Assembly: GCA_025925615.1 (NCBI GenBank)
Contig: JAICLN010000060.1
Location: 1-14,073, forward strand
Source of the DNA: Actinomycetospora sp.
GTDB lineage: Bacteria; Actinomycetota; Actinomycetes; Mycobacteriales; Pseudonocardiaceae
DNA: 14,073 nucleotides
Reading direction: 5' to 3'
Shown here: piece after piece, positions 1 to 6,824 of the stretch
Position numbering within the stretch: position 1 is the stretch's first letter
How the letters are laid out: each line of letters begins with the position of its first letter
Made by a program: the position numbers and the translations under genes
Notes under the pieces: generated by a model
What the model saw: the letters and a program-made list of their open reading frames with translations, nothing else
Told to the model about the DNA's origin: nothing
The model's database searches: none

Positions 1-400
1 CACGATGGAGCACGTCGTCGCGCGCCTCGACGCGCTGCCGGCCGGGACCCCGGCGATGGAACGGATCACGCACGCCGTCGCCGCCCACCTCGAGGTGGTC
101 CTCGGGCGCTCGGACTTCTCCCAGGCCGCCATCCGCAACGCCGGGCAGCTGCCGGCCGACATCCGCGAGCGCCAGCTCGTCGGGCAGCGCGCCTACGCCG
201 ACGTGTGGCGTGCCCTGGTGGAGGACGCCGTGGCCGCCGGCGAGATGGCCCCCGACGTCGACACCCGAGCGGCCCGGATGCTCGTGCTGGGCGCGCTCAA
301 CTGGGCCCCGGAGTGGTGGGACCCGGCCCGCAACCCGCTGGAGGAGGTCGTCGCGATCACCCAGCACGTCGTGTGCAGCGGACTGGGCCCCGACCGATGA
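1..400 (+). CDS. TetR-family transcriptional regulator, C-terminal part (runs off left edge)
   Basis: The reading frame is open from the left edge and ends at TGA 398-400, so only the ligand-binding C-terminal portion (about 130 residues) is present. The helix-turn-helix lies outside the window. It is recognised by close similarity to the complete TetR protein at 8053-8712: both share AVAAHL, an AIR..QLP segment and the ending LGALNW..EWWDP. TetR regulators of this kind usually repress lipid or sterol catabolic genes until an acyl-CoA or related ligand binds the C-terminal domain. The thiolase begins 57 bases downstream on the same strand, so co-transcription is plausible. The ATG at position 5 is most likely an internal methionine, because the paralogue has about 70 further residues upstream of the matching point. 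The family is fairly sure; the ligand is unknown. Confidence 0.8.
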   Translation, partial: TMEHVVARLDALPAGTPAMERITHAVAAHLEVVLGRSDFSQAAIRNAGQLPADIRERQLVGQRAYADVWRALVEDAVAAGEMAPDVDTRAARMLVLGALNWAPEWWDPARNPLEEVVAITQHVVCSGLGPDR

Positions 401-457
401 CGCCGCTCCTCGTCCTGGATTGAACTCGGGCGCGATCCACCGACGCGGAGGTGCCCC

Positions 458-1609
458 ATGCCCGAGGCCTACATCGTCGACGCCGTCCGGAGCCCGGTCG
501 GCCGGTGCAACGGCGGCCTGGCGAAGGTCCACCCGGCCGATCTCGCGGCGCACCCGATCCGCCGCCTCGTCGAGCGGACCGGTGTCGCCCCGGAGGCGAT
601 CGACGACGTGATCCTCGGGTGCCTCGACACGATCGGCGCCCAGGCGGGCGACATCGCGCGCACCGCGGCCCTCGCCGCCGGACTGCCCGAGTCCGTGCCC
701 GGGGTGACCGTCGACCGGCAGTGCGGGTCGTCCCAGCAGGCGGTGTCGTTCGCGGCGCAGGCGGTGATGGCGGGGACCGCCGACCTCGTCCTCGCCGGCG
801 GAGTGCAGGTGATGAGCCAGTACCCGATCCTGTCGTCCTTCGCGGCCGGCGAGCCCTTCGGCGCCGTCGACCCGTGGACCGGCTGCGAGGGGTGGGAGGC
901 GCGGTACGGCACGCAGGAGATCTCCCAGTTCCGGGCGGCCGAGATGATCGCGGACCGGTGGGGACTTTCGCGGGAGGACATGGAGGCCTTCGCCTACGAG
1001 AGCCACCAGCGCGCCCTGCGCGCGATCGACGAGGGCCGCTTCGACCGCGAGATCGCGCCGGTTGCCGGCCTCGCTGCCGACGAGGGCCCGCGCGCCGACA
1101 CCACCCCCGAGAAGATGGCGGGACTGAAGACCCTGGCGCCGGGAGGGAAGATCACCGCCGGCGTCGCGAGCCAGATCTCCGATGGTGCGGCATGCCTCGC
1201 GATCGCCTCGGAGCAGGCGGTGGCCGACCACGGCCTCACCCCGCGGGCCCGGGTCCACCACGTCTCCGCCCGCGGCACCGACCCGGTCATCATGCTCACC
1301 GCCCCGATCCCGGCCACCGCGCGCGCCCTCGCGCGGACCGGGCTGACCATCGACGACATGGACACCGTCGAGATCAACGAGGCGTTCGCCAGCGTCGTGC
1401 AGGCCTGGCTGATCGAGACCGGCGCCGACCCCGCGCGCGTCAACCCCAACGGTGGCGCGATCGCGCTCGGACACCCCCTCGGCGCCACCGGCGCCCGGCT
1501 CATGACGACGATGCTCCACGAGCTCGAGAGGACCGGCGGCCGGTACGGGCTTCAGACGATGTGCGAGGGCGGTGGCCAGGCGAACATGACGATCATCGAG
1601 CGACTCTGA
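458..1609 (+). CDS. thiolase (acetyl-CoA C-acyltransferase family)
   Basis: A complete 383-residue thiolase, the usual length for the family. It would cleave a 3-ketoacyl-CoA with free CoA, releasing acetyl- or propionyl-CoA, or catalyse the reverse condensation, in the cytoplasm. The nucleophilic cysteine is Cys89 in DRQCGSSQQA. The NEAF motif is at residues 307-310. The catalytic His339 lies in GGAIALGHPLGATGAR and the second active-site cysteine is Cys369 in MCEGGGQAN near the C-terminus. All expected catalytic residues are intact. The start is ATG 458, with a GGAGG ribosome site at 447-451 six bases upstream. It follows the TetR fragment by 57 bases and precedes the HNH gene by 113 bases. 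The context of acyl-CoA genes favours a degradative thiolase (FadA-like) over a biosynthetic one, but the chain or ring substrate cannot be told from sequence. Confidence 0.93.
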   Translation: MPEAYIVDAVRSPVGRCNGGLAKVHPADLAAHPIRRLVERTGVAPEAIDDVILGCLDTIGAQAGDIARTAALAAGLPESVPGVTVDRQCGSSQQAVSFAAQAVMAGTADLVLAGGVQVMSQYPILSSFAAGEPFGAVDPWTGCEGWEARYGTQEISQFRAAEMIADRWGLSREDMEAFAYESHQRALRAIDEGRFDREIAPVAGLAADEGPRADTTPEKMAGLKTLAPGGKITAGVASQISDGAACLAIASEQAVADHGLTPRARVHHVSARGTDPVIMLTAPIPATARALARTGLTIDDMDTVEINEAFASVVQAWLIETGADPARVNPNGGAIALGHPLGATGARLMTTMLHELERTGGRYGLQTMCEGGGQANMTIIERL

Positions 1610-1696
1610 GCAGCCTCTCCGCTGTTCTGAGGCATTCGGATCTACGATTGCTCCGTCCGCCGTGATCGAATTGCGGCGAACGGGCTCTCGATCTTC

Positions 1697-1712
1697 TCGA
1701 ACAGGCGTTCGA
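1697..1712. promoter_or_regulatory. LexA (SOS) box upstream of the HNH gene
   Basis: The sequence reads TCGAAC-AGGC-GTTCGA, a perfect 6-bp inverted repeat with a 4-base spacer. This matches the established mycobacterial/actinobacterial LexA consensus TCGAAC(N4)GTTCGA at every conserved position. Its right end is 10 bases before the ATG at 1723 and it overlaps the candidate -10 hexamer, as expected for a repressor site. LexA control of 13E12-family genes is known in Mycobacterium tuberculosis, which supports the assignment. Binding here is an inference. Confidence 0.85.
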
Positions 1713-1722
1713 TACTTGAGGC
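1711..1722 (+). promoter_or_regulatory. candidate -10 element and leaderless start for the HNH gene
   Basis: GATACT at 1711-1716 resembles an actinobacterial -10 element (TAnnnT type). It ends six bases before the ATG at 1723, so transcription would begin at or next to the start codon. No well-spaced ribosome binding site exists; the GAGG at 1717-1720 is only two bases from the ATG. No convincing -35 was seen 16-19 bases upstream. The overlap with the LexA box fits repression. Confidence 0.45.
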
Positions 1723-3792
1723 ATGACCGCACCGCCCTCCGAGCGCACTGCTGGTGCCGCCGATGGGGTGGCATCGGTCCTCGAAGCCCGGGCGCCGGAC
1801 GCGGAGCTGATGGCCGCCCTGTCGACCGACCCCGCCTCCGCGATCGGTGAGGTCGCCGAGGCCGGGATGCGCGCCGGGTTCGCGCTGGAGTGCCACGCCA
1901 CCTGGCTGCGCTGTCGGTGGCTGCTCGAAGCCTGCCGAGCCCGCTCCGGCACCGTCGAACGGATCCTGGACGACCCGTACGCCCCGCAGATCGCCGCGGC
2001 CGCCCTGGCGAGCTCGTCGACGATGGCCGCGATGCGCCTCGAACTGGCGCACGGGGTGCTGGAACGCCTGCCGGCGCTGGGGCAGGAGATGGCCGCCGGG
2101 CGGCTCGAGGAGCGCAAGGCCTGGCACTTCGTCTCGGTGCTGCGCGACCTGGACGTGGCGACGGCCCGCGAGGTCGTCGACCGGCTGCTCGGACGCGCGG
2201 CGAGGACTCCGCACCAGAAGCTCCGGGACCTGATCGAGTCCACGGCCGCCGAGCTCGATCCGGCCTGGGACGCGGTCCGCAAGGCGGCCGCGGTCGCCCG
2301 GGCGCGGGTGCTGGCCCGGCTGCGCAGCTCCGGAGCCGCCGAGATCTCCGGGCTGGACCTCCCCTGGGAGGCGGCGAAGGAGGCCTACGACCACGTCGTG
2401 GCGATCGCCGACGCCGTCGCCAAGGAGCTGGCCCTGCGGGGCATCAGCCAGAGCGAGGGCACGGTGCAGTCGCACGTGTTCCTGCGGCTGCTCGGCCGTG
2501 GCCACCTCGGGATCGACGACCCCGACATCGTCGCCCGCCTCACCGACGAACTCGCGGCCCGCCCCCACCCGGACGACCCCGACTCAGAACCGGGCGAGCC
2601 CGACGACGGGCCCGATGACGGCCCCGGACCGGACGATGACGGGCCCGGACCGGACCTCGACGACCTCGGGCCGGACGGGCCGGACGGCAGCCCCGACGAC
2701 AGCCCCGACGACAGCCCCGACGACAGCCCCGACGACGATGGTCCCGGACCGGACCTCGACGACGGCCCGGGCGATGGCGGCCCGGACGGCGACCTCGTTC
2801 TGGACCTGGACCTGGACCTCGGCCCGGCCGCCCAGCGAACGTCAGGCGCCGCGGCGGGCGCGGTGGCCGCGGGCGCGGGCCGTCGGTTGGCCTACCGTCG
2901 CCGGGTCGCGGTCCGGCTCGGCCTCGCGACCCTGCTCGGGCTCGACTCCCACCCCGGCCACATGTCCGGCTGGGGCACGGTCGCCGGCCCCACCGCCCGG
3001 CACCTCGCCGACCAACGGCATGCCGCGACCTGGCGCCTGCTGCTCTATAACACCGTCGGGGCGTTGGAGTACATCCTGCTCGTCCACCCACCCGGTGGCG
3101 TGGGGACGACGGATCCCGACGATCCGCACCGTCGCCAGATCGTGGAGCTCACTGCTCGGACCGAGGACCTCGAGGACCTCGAGGCCGCGTCGTGCCTACA
3201 TCCCGATGTGGTCGAGGACGCCCGGGCCGCACTGCGGCATGCCCGCGGCCAACCCGACCGACATCCGGCGAACACGACCGCCGACGCCCTCCAGCGTCAT
3301 CCCCGCACGGCCCTGGACACCTGGATCCGGGGCCGTGACCAGTGCTGCCGCTTCCCCGGCTGCGATCGGCCCGCCTACGCCGCCGACCTCGACCACACCC
3401 TGGCCGTGATCGACGGCGGGATCACCGTCGCCGACAATCTCGGACCGCTGTGCCGGCACCACCACCGGCTCAAGCACCACGCGGCGTCCGGCTGGGGACT
3501 CACCCAGGTCCGACCGGGCACCTTCGTGTGGGCCACGCCCACCGGCACCGTCCACGTCGTCGAACCCGAGCCGCACCTGCCGCCCGGGACACCGTGGAAC
3601 CGCGATCCCAGCCGCCACCTCGCCCTGCTGGGCGCCTCGGATCCTTACCAGCCCGCGCCGTGGGCCCCGCGCCGCGACCGCCACGGCCGGATCTCCGAAG
3701 CCGCCCGGCAGACCGCCGCCGAGATCCGTCGGCATGAACGTGCACGGCGGGCCGCCCCGCCCGACCCCTACGACGACGACCCACCCTTCTAG
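1723..3792 (+). CDS. DUF222 / HNH endonuclease domain protein (13E12 repeat family)
   Basis: A 689-residue protein of the actinobacterial 13E12/REP13E12-like family: an alpha-helical DUF222 region (about residues 25-280 and 370-520) followed by a C-terminal HNH nuclease domain. The HNH part has cysteines at 541, 542, 547 and 577, the Asp557-His558 pair, Asn572 and a CRHHHRLKHH segment containing His581. The metal-binding and catalytic HNH residues therefore appear intact. Between the two parts of DUF222 lies an Asp/Pro/Gly-rich insert (about 283-367), which explains why the protein is longer than typical members of roughly 400-550 residues. Family members are often multicopy and some are SOS-induced; their cellular role is not established. 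The gene has its own LexA box and probable leaderless start. It ends 7 bases from the convergent crotonase gene and is unrelated in function to the surrounding lipid genes. Nuclease activity is inferred from the motif only. Confidence 0.92.
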   Translation: MTAPPSERTAGAADGVASVLEARAPDAELMAALSTDPASAIGEVAEAGMRAGFALECHATWLRCRWLLEACRARSGTVERILDDPYAPQIAAAALASSSTMAAMRLELAHGVLERLPALGQEMAAGRLEERKAWHFVSVLRDLDVATAREVVDRLLGRAARTPHQKLRDLIESTAAELDPAWDAVRKAAAVARARVLARLRSSGAAEISGLDLPWEAAKEAYDHVVAIADAVAKELALRGISQSEGTVQSHVFLRLLGRGHLGIDDPDIVARLTDELAARPHPDDPDSEPGEPDDGPDDGPGPDDDGPGPDLDDLGPDGPDGSPDDSPDDSPDDSPDDDGPGPDLDDGPGDGGPDGDLVLDLDLDLGPAAQRTSGAAAGAVAAGAGRRLAYRRRVAVRLGLATLLGLDSHPGHMSGWGTVAGPTARHLADQRHAATWRLLLYNTVGALEYILLVHPPGGVGTTDPDDPHRRQIVELTARTEDLEDLEAASCLHPDVVEDARAALRHARGQPDRHPANTTADALQRHPRTALDTWIRGRDQCCRFPGCDRPAYAADLDHTLAVIDGGITVADNLGPLCRHHHRLKHHAASGWGLTQVRPGTFVWATPTGTVHVVEPEPHLPPGTPWNRDPSRHLALLGASDPYQPAPWAPRRDRHGRISEAARQTAAEIRRHERARRAAPPDPYDDDPPF
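2569..2823 (+). repeat. low-complexity Asp/Pro/Gly-coding region inside the HNH gene
   Basis: About 85 codons (residues 283-367) encode almost only Asp, Pro, Gly, Ser and Leu, giving a strongly acidic and probably disordered linker. It contains imperfect repeats of GPGPD and an alternating Asp-Leu run near residues 357-366. One 21-bp segment occurs exactly at 2644-2664 and again at 2743-2763, offset by 99 bases (33 codons, in frame), which indicates internal duplication. Confidence 0.85.
2689..2736 (+). repeat. four perfect 12-bp tandem repeats coding Ser-Pro-Asp-Asp
   Basis: The unit AGCCCCGACGAC is present four times head to tail with no mismatch, giving four SPDD units at residues 323-338. 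Because the unit is a multiple of three, gain or loss by slippage would keep the frame. Confidence 0.95.
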
Positions 3793-3799
3793 GAGCGGC

Positions 3800-4609
3800 T
3801 CATCGTCCGGTGAAGGTCGGCGACCGGCGCTCGATCACCGCGGCGAGGCCCTCGAGCGAGTCGGCCGTGCCGGAGAGCTCCGCGACCGTGCGCGCCTCCT
3901 CCGGCAGCTGCGCCTCGACCCGTGACCCGAGCCCCGACCACAGCAGGCGCTTCGTGGCGGCGAGCGCCCGCGGGGCGCCCGCGACCAGCGCCTCGACGAG
4001 CTCGTCCGTGGCCGTACCGAGCTCGTCGTCGGGCACCACGCGGGTGAGCAGCCCGACGTCGAAAGCCTCGGCCGCGGTGAGCACCGGGTTGGTCAGCGAG
4101 ATCTCCAGGGCCTTCCGGAGCCCGACGAGGGCCGGGAGCGTCACGGTGGTGCCGGCGTCGGGCGCCATGCCCACCCGGGTGGCCCCGCCGAGGAACTTCG
4201 CCGACTCCGCCGCCACGACGAGGTCCGAGGCGCACACCAGGCCGAAGCCTCCGCCGCCGGCCGCGAAGCCCTGCACGGCCGTGACCACCGGCGCGGGCAG
4301 GTTGAGCAGACCCTGGACCACGATCTGCAGCCACGACGTGGCCTCACGCAGGTAGTCCGGCAGCCCGTCGCCCTTGCTCGCGAAGGTCTTCACGTCGCCG
4401 CCCGCGCAGAAGTGCCTGCCCTCCCCGCTCAGGACGAGGACCCGCAGACCGGGCCGGGAGTGGCACGCCATGACGGCGTCGTAGAAGGCGCGGAGCAGGG
4501 GGACGTCGAGGCCGTTGGACGCCTCGGGCCGGTTCAGCCGCAGCCGGGCGACGCCCCGGTCGTCGACGTCGCACAGGACCGGTCCCGATCCCACGATCTG
4601 CTCGCTCAC
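3800..4609 (-). CDS. enoyl-CoA hydratase/isomerase (crotonase) family protein, isomerase-like
   Basis: A 269-residue crotonase-fold protein. The CoA/oxyanion-hole segments are HFCAGGDVKTF (about 67-76) and VQGFAAGGGGFGLV (112-125). Aligned with classical enoyl-CoA hydratase, both catalytic glutamates are missing: the first position is Phe122 and the second is Ala143. Instead there is Asp151 in the motif GMAPDAG, resembling PaaG-type ring-epoxide or double-bond isomerases that use an aspartate at this place. A delta3-delta2 isomerase, PaaG-like isomerase or other crotonase reaction is therefore more likely than water addition; this is inference from motifs. The start is GTG at 4609, preceded by a GAGGAGG ribosome site (4618-4624, 8 bases away). 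It begins 16 bases after the stop of the P450 gene on the same strand, so the two probably form an operon read from the 5922-5937 promoter region. Confidence 0.88.
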   Translation of the reverse strand: MSEQIVGSGPVLCDVDDRGVARLRLNRPEASNGLDVPLLRAFYDAVMACHSRPGLRVLVLSGEGRHFCAGGDVKTFASKGDGLPDYLREATSWLQIVVQGLLNLPAPVVTAVQGFAAGGGGFGLVCASDLVVAAESAKFLGGATRVGMAPDAGTTVTLPALVGLRKALEISLTNPVLTAAEAFDVGLLTRVVPDDELGTATDELVEALVAGAPRALAATKRLLWSGLGSRVEAQLPEEARTVAELSGTADSLEGLAAVIERRSPTFTGR

Positions 4610-4625
4610 CGCGTCGTCCTCCTCG

Positions 4626-5894
4626 TCACGCCGGCAGCCGGTAGGGCATGGACTTGATGGCCTGCATGAAGTTGCCGGCGAGGTAGACCGGTTCGTCGAC
4701 CTCCAGGCCCGGCGCCCGGGTCAGGATCTCCGAGAAGATCGCCCGCAGCTGGGTCCGGGCGAGCTGGTTGCCCATGCAGAAGTGCGGGCCGCCTCCGCCG
4801 AACCCGACGTGCGGGTTCGGGGCGCGGGTGACGTCGAAGCGTCGCGGGTCGTCGAAGACCTCGGGGTCGCGGTTGCCCGAGGAGTAGAAGAGCACGACCC
4901 AGTCGCCCGCCCGGATGTGCTGCCCGTGCAGCTCGACGTCACGGGTGGCGGTGCGGCGGAAGGTCATCACGGGAGTGGCCCACCGGACGAACTCGTCGAT
5001 CGCGACGTCGATGCGGCCGTCGAGGTCGGCGACGAGCAAGTCCCGCTGGTCCGGGCGCAGCGTCAACTGCCGCGCCGTGCTGGAGATGGTGTTGCGGGTG
5101 GTGTCGTTGCCCGCGACCGAGAGCAGGACGAAGAAGGCGGCGATCTCCTCGTCGGTCAGTCGTTCGCCGTCGACCTCCGCGCGGACGAGGTTGCTGAGCA
5201 GGTCGTCGGCGGGGTGGTCCCTGCGGGCCTCGGCGTGCTCGAGGGCGATCGAGATCAGCGTCATCAGCGACTCGGCGAGCAGCTCGGCGGGCTCGCGCCC
5301 CTGCCGGACGTCCTCGTCACCCCAGCTCACCATGCCGTCGGCGGCCGCGGTGGCGCGGTCGCGGGCGTCCTGGTCCTCGACGCCCGTCATCTCGAAGATC
5401 GTCCACTGCGGGAGGCGGCGGGAGACCTGGTCGACGAAGTCGCCTTGGCTCGTGGTGAGCAGCTCGTCGACGAGCCGGCGGGCCTGCGCCCGGATCTGGT
5501 CCTCGATCGTCCGCACCCGCTTCGGGGTGAACGCCGCCGAGACGAGCTTGCGCAACTGCGTGTGCCGGGGCGCGTCGAGTGCGAGGAACGAGCTCGCGGC
5601 CTCGAGGATGTCGGGCGGGACGTCCTCCATCTGGATTCCCTCGCCCGAGCAGAAGGTCGCGGGGTCCTTGCTGACGGCCACGATGTCGGCGTGCCGAGTC
5701 ACCGCCCAGAATCCCGCGCCGTCCTCGCGCGGCATCATCGAGCCCTCGGCCGGCGGGTGCCAGCTGATCGGCCGCTCGCGGCGCAGCACCGCGAAGTCGG
5801 CCTCCCGCTCGTCGGGCGACTTCGCCCAGAACGCGAGCGGGGCGAGCGAGACCTCGTCGTACGGGGGTCGGTCGGTGGTCGTGGTCAGCGACAT
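4626..5894 (-). CDS. cytochrome P450 (CYP124/125/142-like)
   Basis: A 422-residue soluble bacterial P450. The I-helix oxygen-activation motif is AGNDTTRN (261-268), the K-helix ExxR pair is Glu301/Arg304, and the haem loop is FGGGGPHFCMG with ligand Cys373. The AGN(D/E)TTRN signature and the HVGFGGGG haem loop resemble the actinobacterial CYP124/125/142 group, whose known members oxidise terminal methyl groups of cholesterol side chains or methyl-branched lipids. Substrate assignment is inference. The start is ATG 5894, which has a GAGGGAG ribosome site at 5901-5907. The same frame stays open to 5981, but that would overlap the divergent SDR and its promoter, so the longer form was not chosen. 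No ferredoxin or reductase lies nearby, so electrons must come from elsewhere in the genome. It is transcribed divergently from the SDR and upstream of the crotonase gene. Confidence 0.93.
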   Translation of the reverse strand: MSLTTTTDRPPYDEVSLAPLAFWAKSPDEREADFAVLRRERPISWHPPAEGSMMPREDGAGFWAVTRHADIVAVSKDPATFCSGEGIQMEDVPPDILEAASSFLALDAPRHTQLRKLVSAAFTPKRVRTIEDQIRAQARRLVDELLTTSQGDFVDQVSRRLPQWTIFEMTGVEDQDARDRATAAADGMVSWGDEDVRQGREPAELLAESLMTLISIALEHAEARRDHPADDLLSNLVRAEVDGERLTDEEIAAFFVLLSVAGNDTTRNTISSTARQLTLRPDQRDLLVADLDGRIDVAIDEFVRWATPVMTFRRTATRDVELHGQHIRAGDWVVLFYSSGNRDPEVFDDPRRFDVTRAPNPHVGFGGGGPHFCMGNQLARTQLRAIFSEILTRAPGLEVDEPVYLAGNFMQAIKSMPYRLPA

Positions 5895-5921
5895 CGCACT
5901 CTCCCTCGCTCCGCACCGTGG

Positions 5922-5937
5922 TCTAATCCAGATTAGA
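5922..5937. promoter_or_regulatory. 16-bp inverted repeat, candidate TetR-type operator between P450 and SDR
   Basis: TCTAATC-CA-GATTAGA is a perfect inverted repeat with 7-bp arms, unusually AT-rich for this genome. It lies in the 74-base divergent intergenic region. On the minus strand it contains TAATCT (5935-5930), a good -10 hexamer for the P450 gene, about 35 bases upstream of its ATG. A repressor bound here could control both directions. The most likely binder is one of the TetR regulators in the window, but this is inference. No clear -10 for the SDR was seen. Confidence 0.65.
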
Positions 5938-5968
5938 AGAATCAGGACCGCGACGGAAGGACGGACGC

Positions 5969-6763
5969 GTGGACCTCGCACTGGGCGGCGCGCGGGTGAT
6001 CGTGACCGGCGGCGCGTCGAACATCGGACGGGGCATCGTGCACGGCTTCGCCCGCGAAGGCGCGCGGATCGTGCTCGCGGACCGGGACGCCGAGCAGGCC
6101 GACCGCGTGCGCGCCGAGGCCCTCGAGCGCGGCGCCGCGGAGGTGCGCGTCATCGTCCTCGACCTCACCGCCGAGGGGGCCGGGGCGGCGGTGGTGGGCG
6201 AGGCGATGCAGGCCTGGGGCGGGGTCGACGTGCTGGTCAACAACTGCGGGTGGAGCGTCCCGGGCTTCCTCACCGAGCAGACCGACCGCGCCCTGTGGCA
6301 GCGCACGATCGAGACCAACCTCTACACCGCGATCGACGCGACGCAGGTCGCCCTCGGCCCGATGGGCTCGGCGGGCGCCGGCGCGATCGTCTTCATCTCC
6401 AGCGACGCGGCCTTCGGCGCGATCCGGCAGGGGATCTACGGCACGACGAAGGCCGGGCTCATCGCCCTGGCCCGCACCACCGCGCGCGAGCAGGGGCGCC
6501 GCGGGATCCGCGCGAACGTCGTCTGCCCGGGCCTGGTCCTGCCCGAGGAGGGCGGGGTCGGCACCGAGAGCCTCTGGGCGGCCGGGCGCGACGCGATCTT
6601 CGATCCCTCCCAGATCGAGCACGTCACGCGCCAGACCCCGCTGCGCCGGCTGACCACGCCCGACGACGTCGCGGCCGCGGTCGTCTGGCTCGCGTCCCCC
6701 ACCGCGGCCCGCCAGGTGACCGGCCAGGTCGTCGCCGTCGGAGGCGGGTCGTCCATGCCGTGA
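5969..6763 (+). CDS. short-chain dehydrogenase/reductase (SDR), probably NAD-dependent
   Basis: A 264-residue classical SDR. The nucleotide-binding glycine motif is TGGASNIG (13-20). Asp38 at the end of the second beta strand favours NAD(H) over NADP(H). The NNCG motif is at 91-94, and the catalytic tetrad is Asn117, Ser144, Tyr157 and Lys161 in the YxxxK arrangement. The C-terminal VTGQVVAVGGG is typical. It would oxidise a secondary alcohol or hydroxyacyl-CoA, or reduce the ketone; the substrate is unknown. The start is GTG 5969, with GGAAGG (5955-5960) eight bases upstream. It is divergent from the P450 and lies 61 bases before the acyl-CoA dehydrogenase. In a beta-oxidation-like pathway it could provide the 3-hydroxyacyl-CoA dehydrogenase step or oxidise a P450-made alcohol. 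Confidence 0.92.
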   Translation: MDLALGGARVIVTGGASNIGRGIVHGFAREGARIVLADRDAEQADRVRAEALERGAAEVRVIVLDLTAEGAGAAVVGEAMQAWGGVDVLVNNCGWSVPGFLTEQTDRALWQRTIETNLYTAIDATQVALGPMGSAGAGAIVFISSDAAFGAIRQGIYGTTKAGLIALARTTAREQGRRGIRANVVCPGLVLPEEGGVGTESLWAAGRDAIFDPSQIEHVTRQTPLRRLTTPDDVAAAVVWLASPTAARQVTGQVVAVGGGSSMP

Positions 6764-6768
6764 CCGAC

Positions 6769-6797
6769 TTGACCACGGTCCGAGCATTTTTTATTCT
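6769..6797 (+). promoter_or_regulatory. sigma70-type promoter of the acyl-CoA dehydrogenase gene
   Basis: TTGACC (6769-6774) and TATTCT (6792-6797) are separated by exactly 17 bases. Both match housekeeping -35 and -10 elements well, in an AT-rich pocket unlike the surroundings. Transcription would start near 6804, leaving a leader of about 20 bases before the GTG at 6825. Confidence 0.7.
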
Positions 6798-6807
6798 TCG
6801 TGAGAAT
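6793..6807. promoter_or_regulatory. inverted repeat over the -10 region, candidate operator
   Basis: ATTCT-TCGTG-AGAAT has perfect 5-bp arms around a 5-base centre. It overlaps the -10 hexamer and the expected transcription start of the acyl-CoA dehydrogenase promoter, the usual place for a repressor. Its half-sites differ from the P450/SDR palindrome, so the same regulator need not bind both. Confidence 0.5.
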
Positions 6808-6824
6808 CCACGTCGGGAGCTGTC

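Noticed and set aside
420..448. TTGAAC at 420-425 as a -35 for the thiolase
   Set aside because: No TAnnnT hexamer follows at 16-19 bases. The thiolase may be transcribed with the upstream TetR gene.
1613..1633. GCCTC/GAGGC hairpin after the thiolase as a terminator
   Set aside because: Only a 5-bp stem with an 11-base loop and no T-tract; too weak to call.
5895..5981. N-terminal extension of the first P450 to 5981, with a hydrophobic stretch like a membrane anchor
   Set aside because: It would run through the divergent promoter and overlap the SDR start. The ATG at 5894 has a good ribosome site and gives the expected soluble P450 N-terminus.
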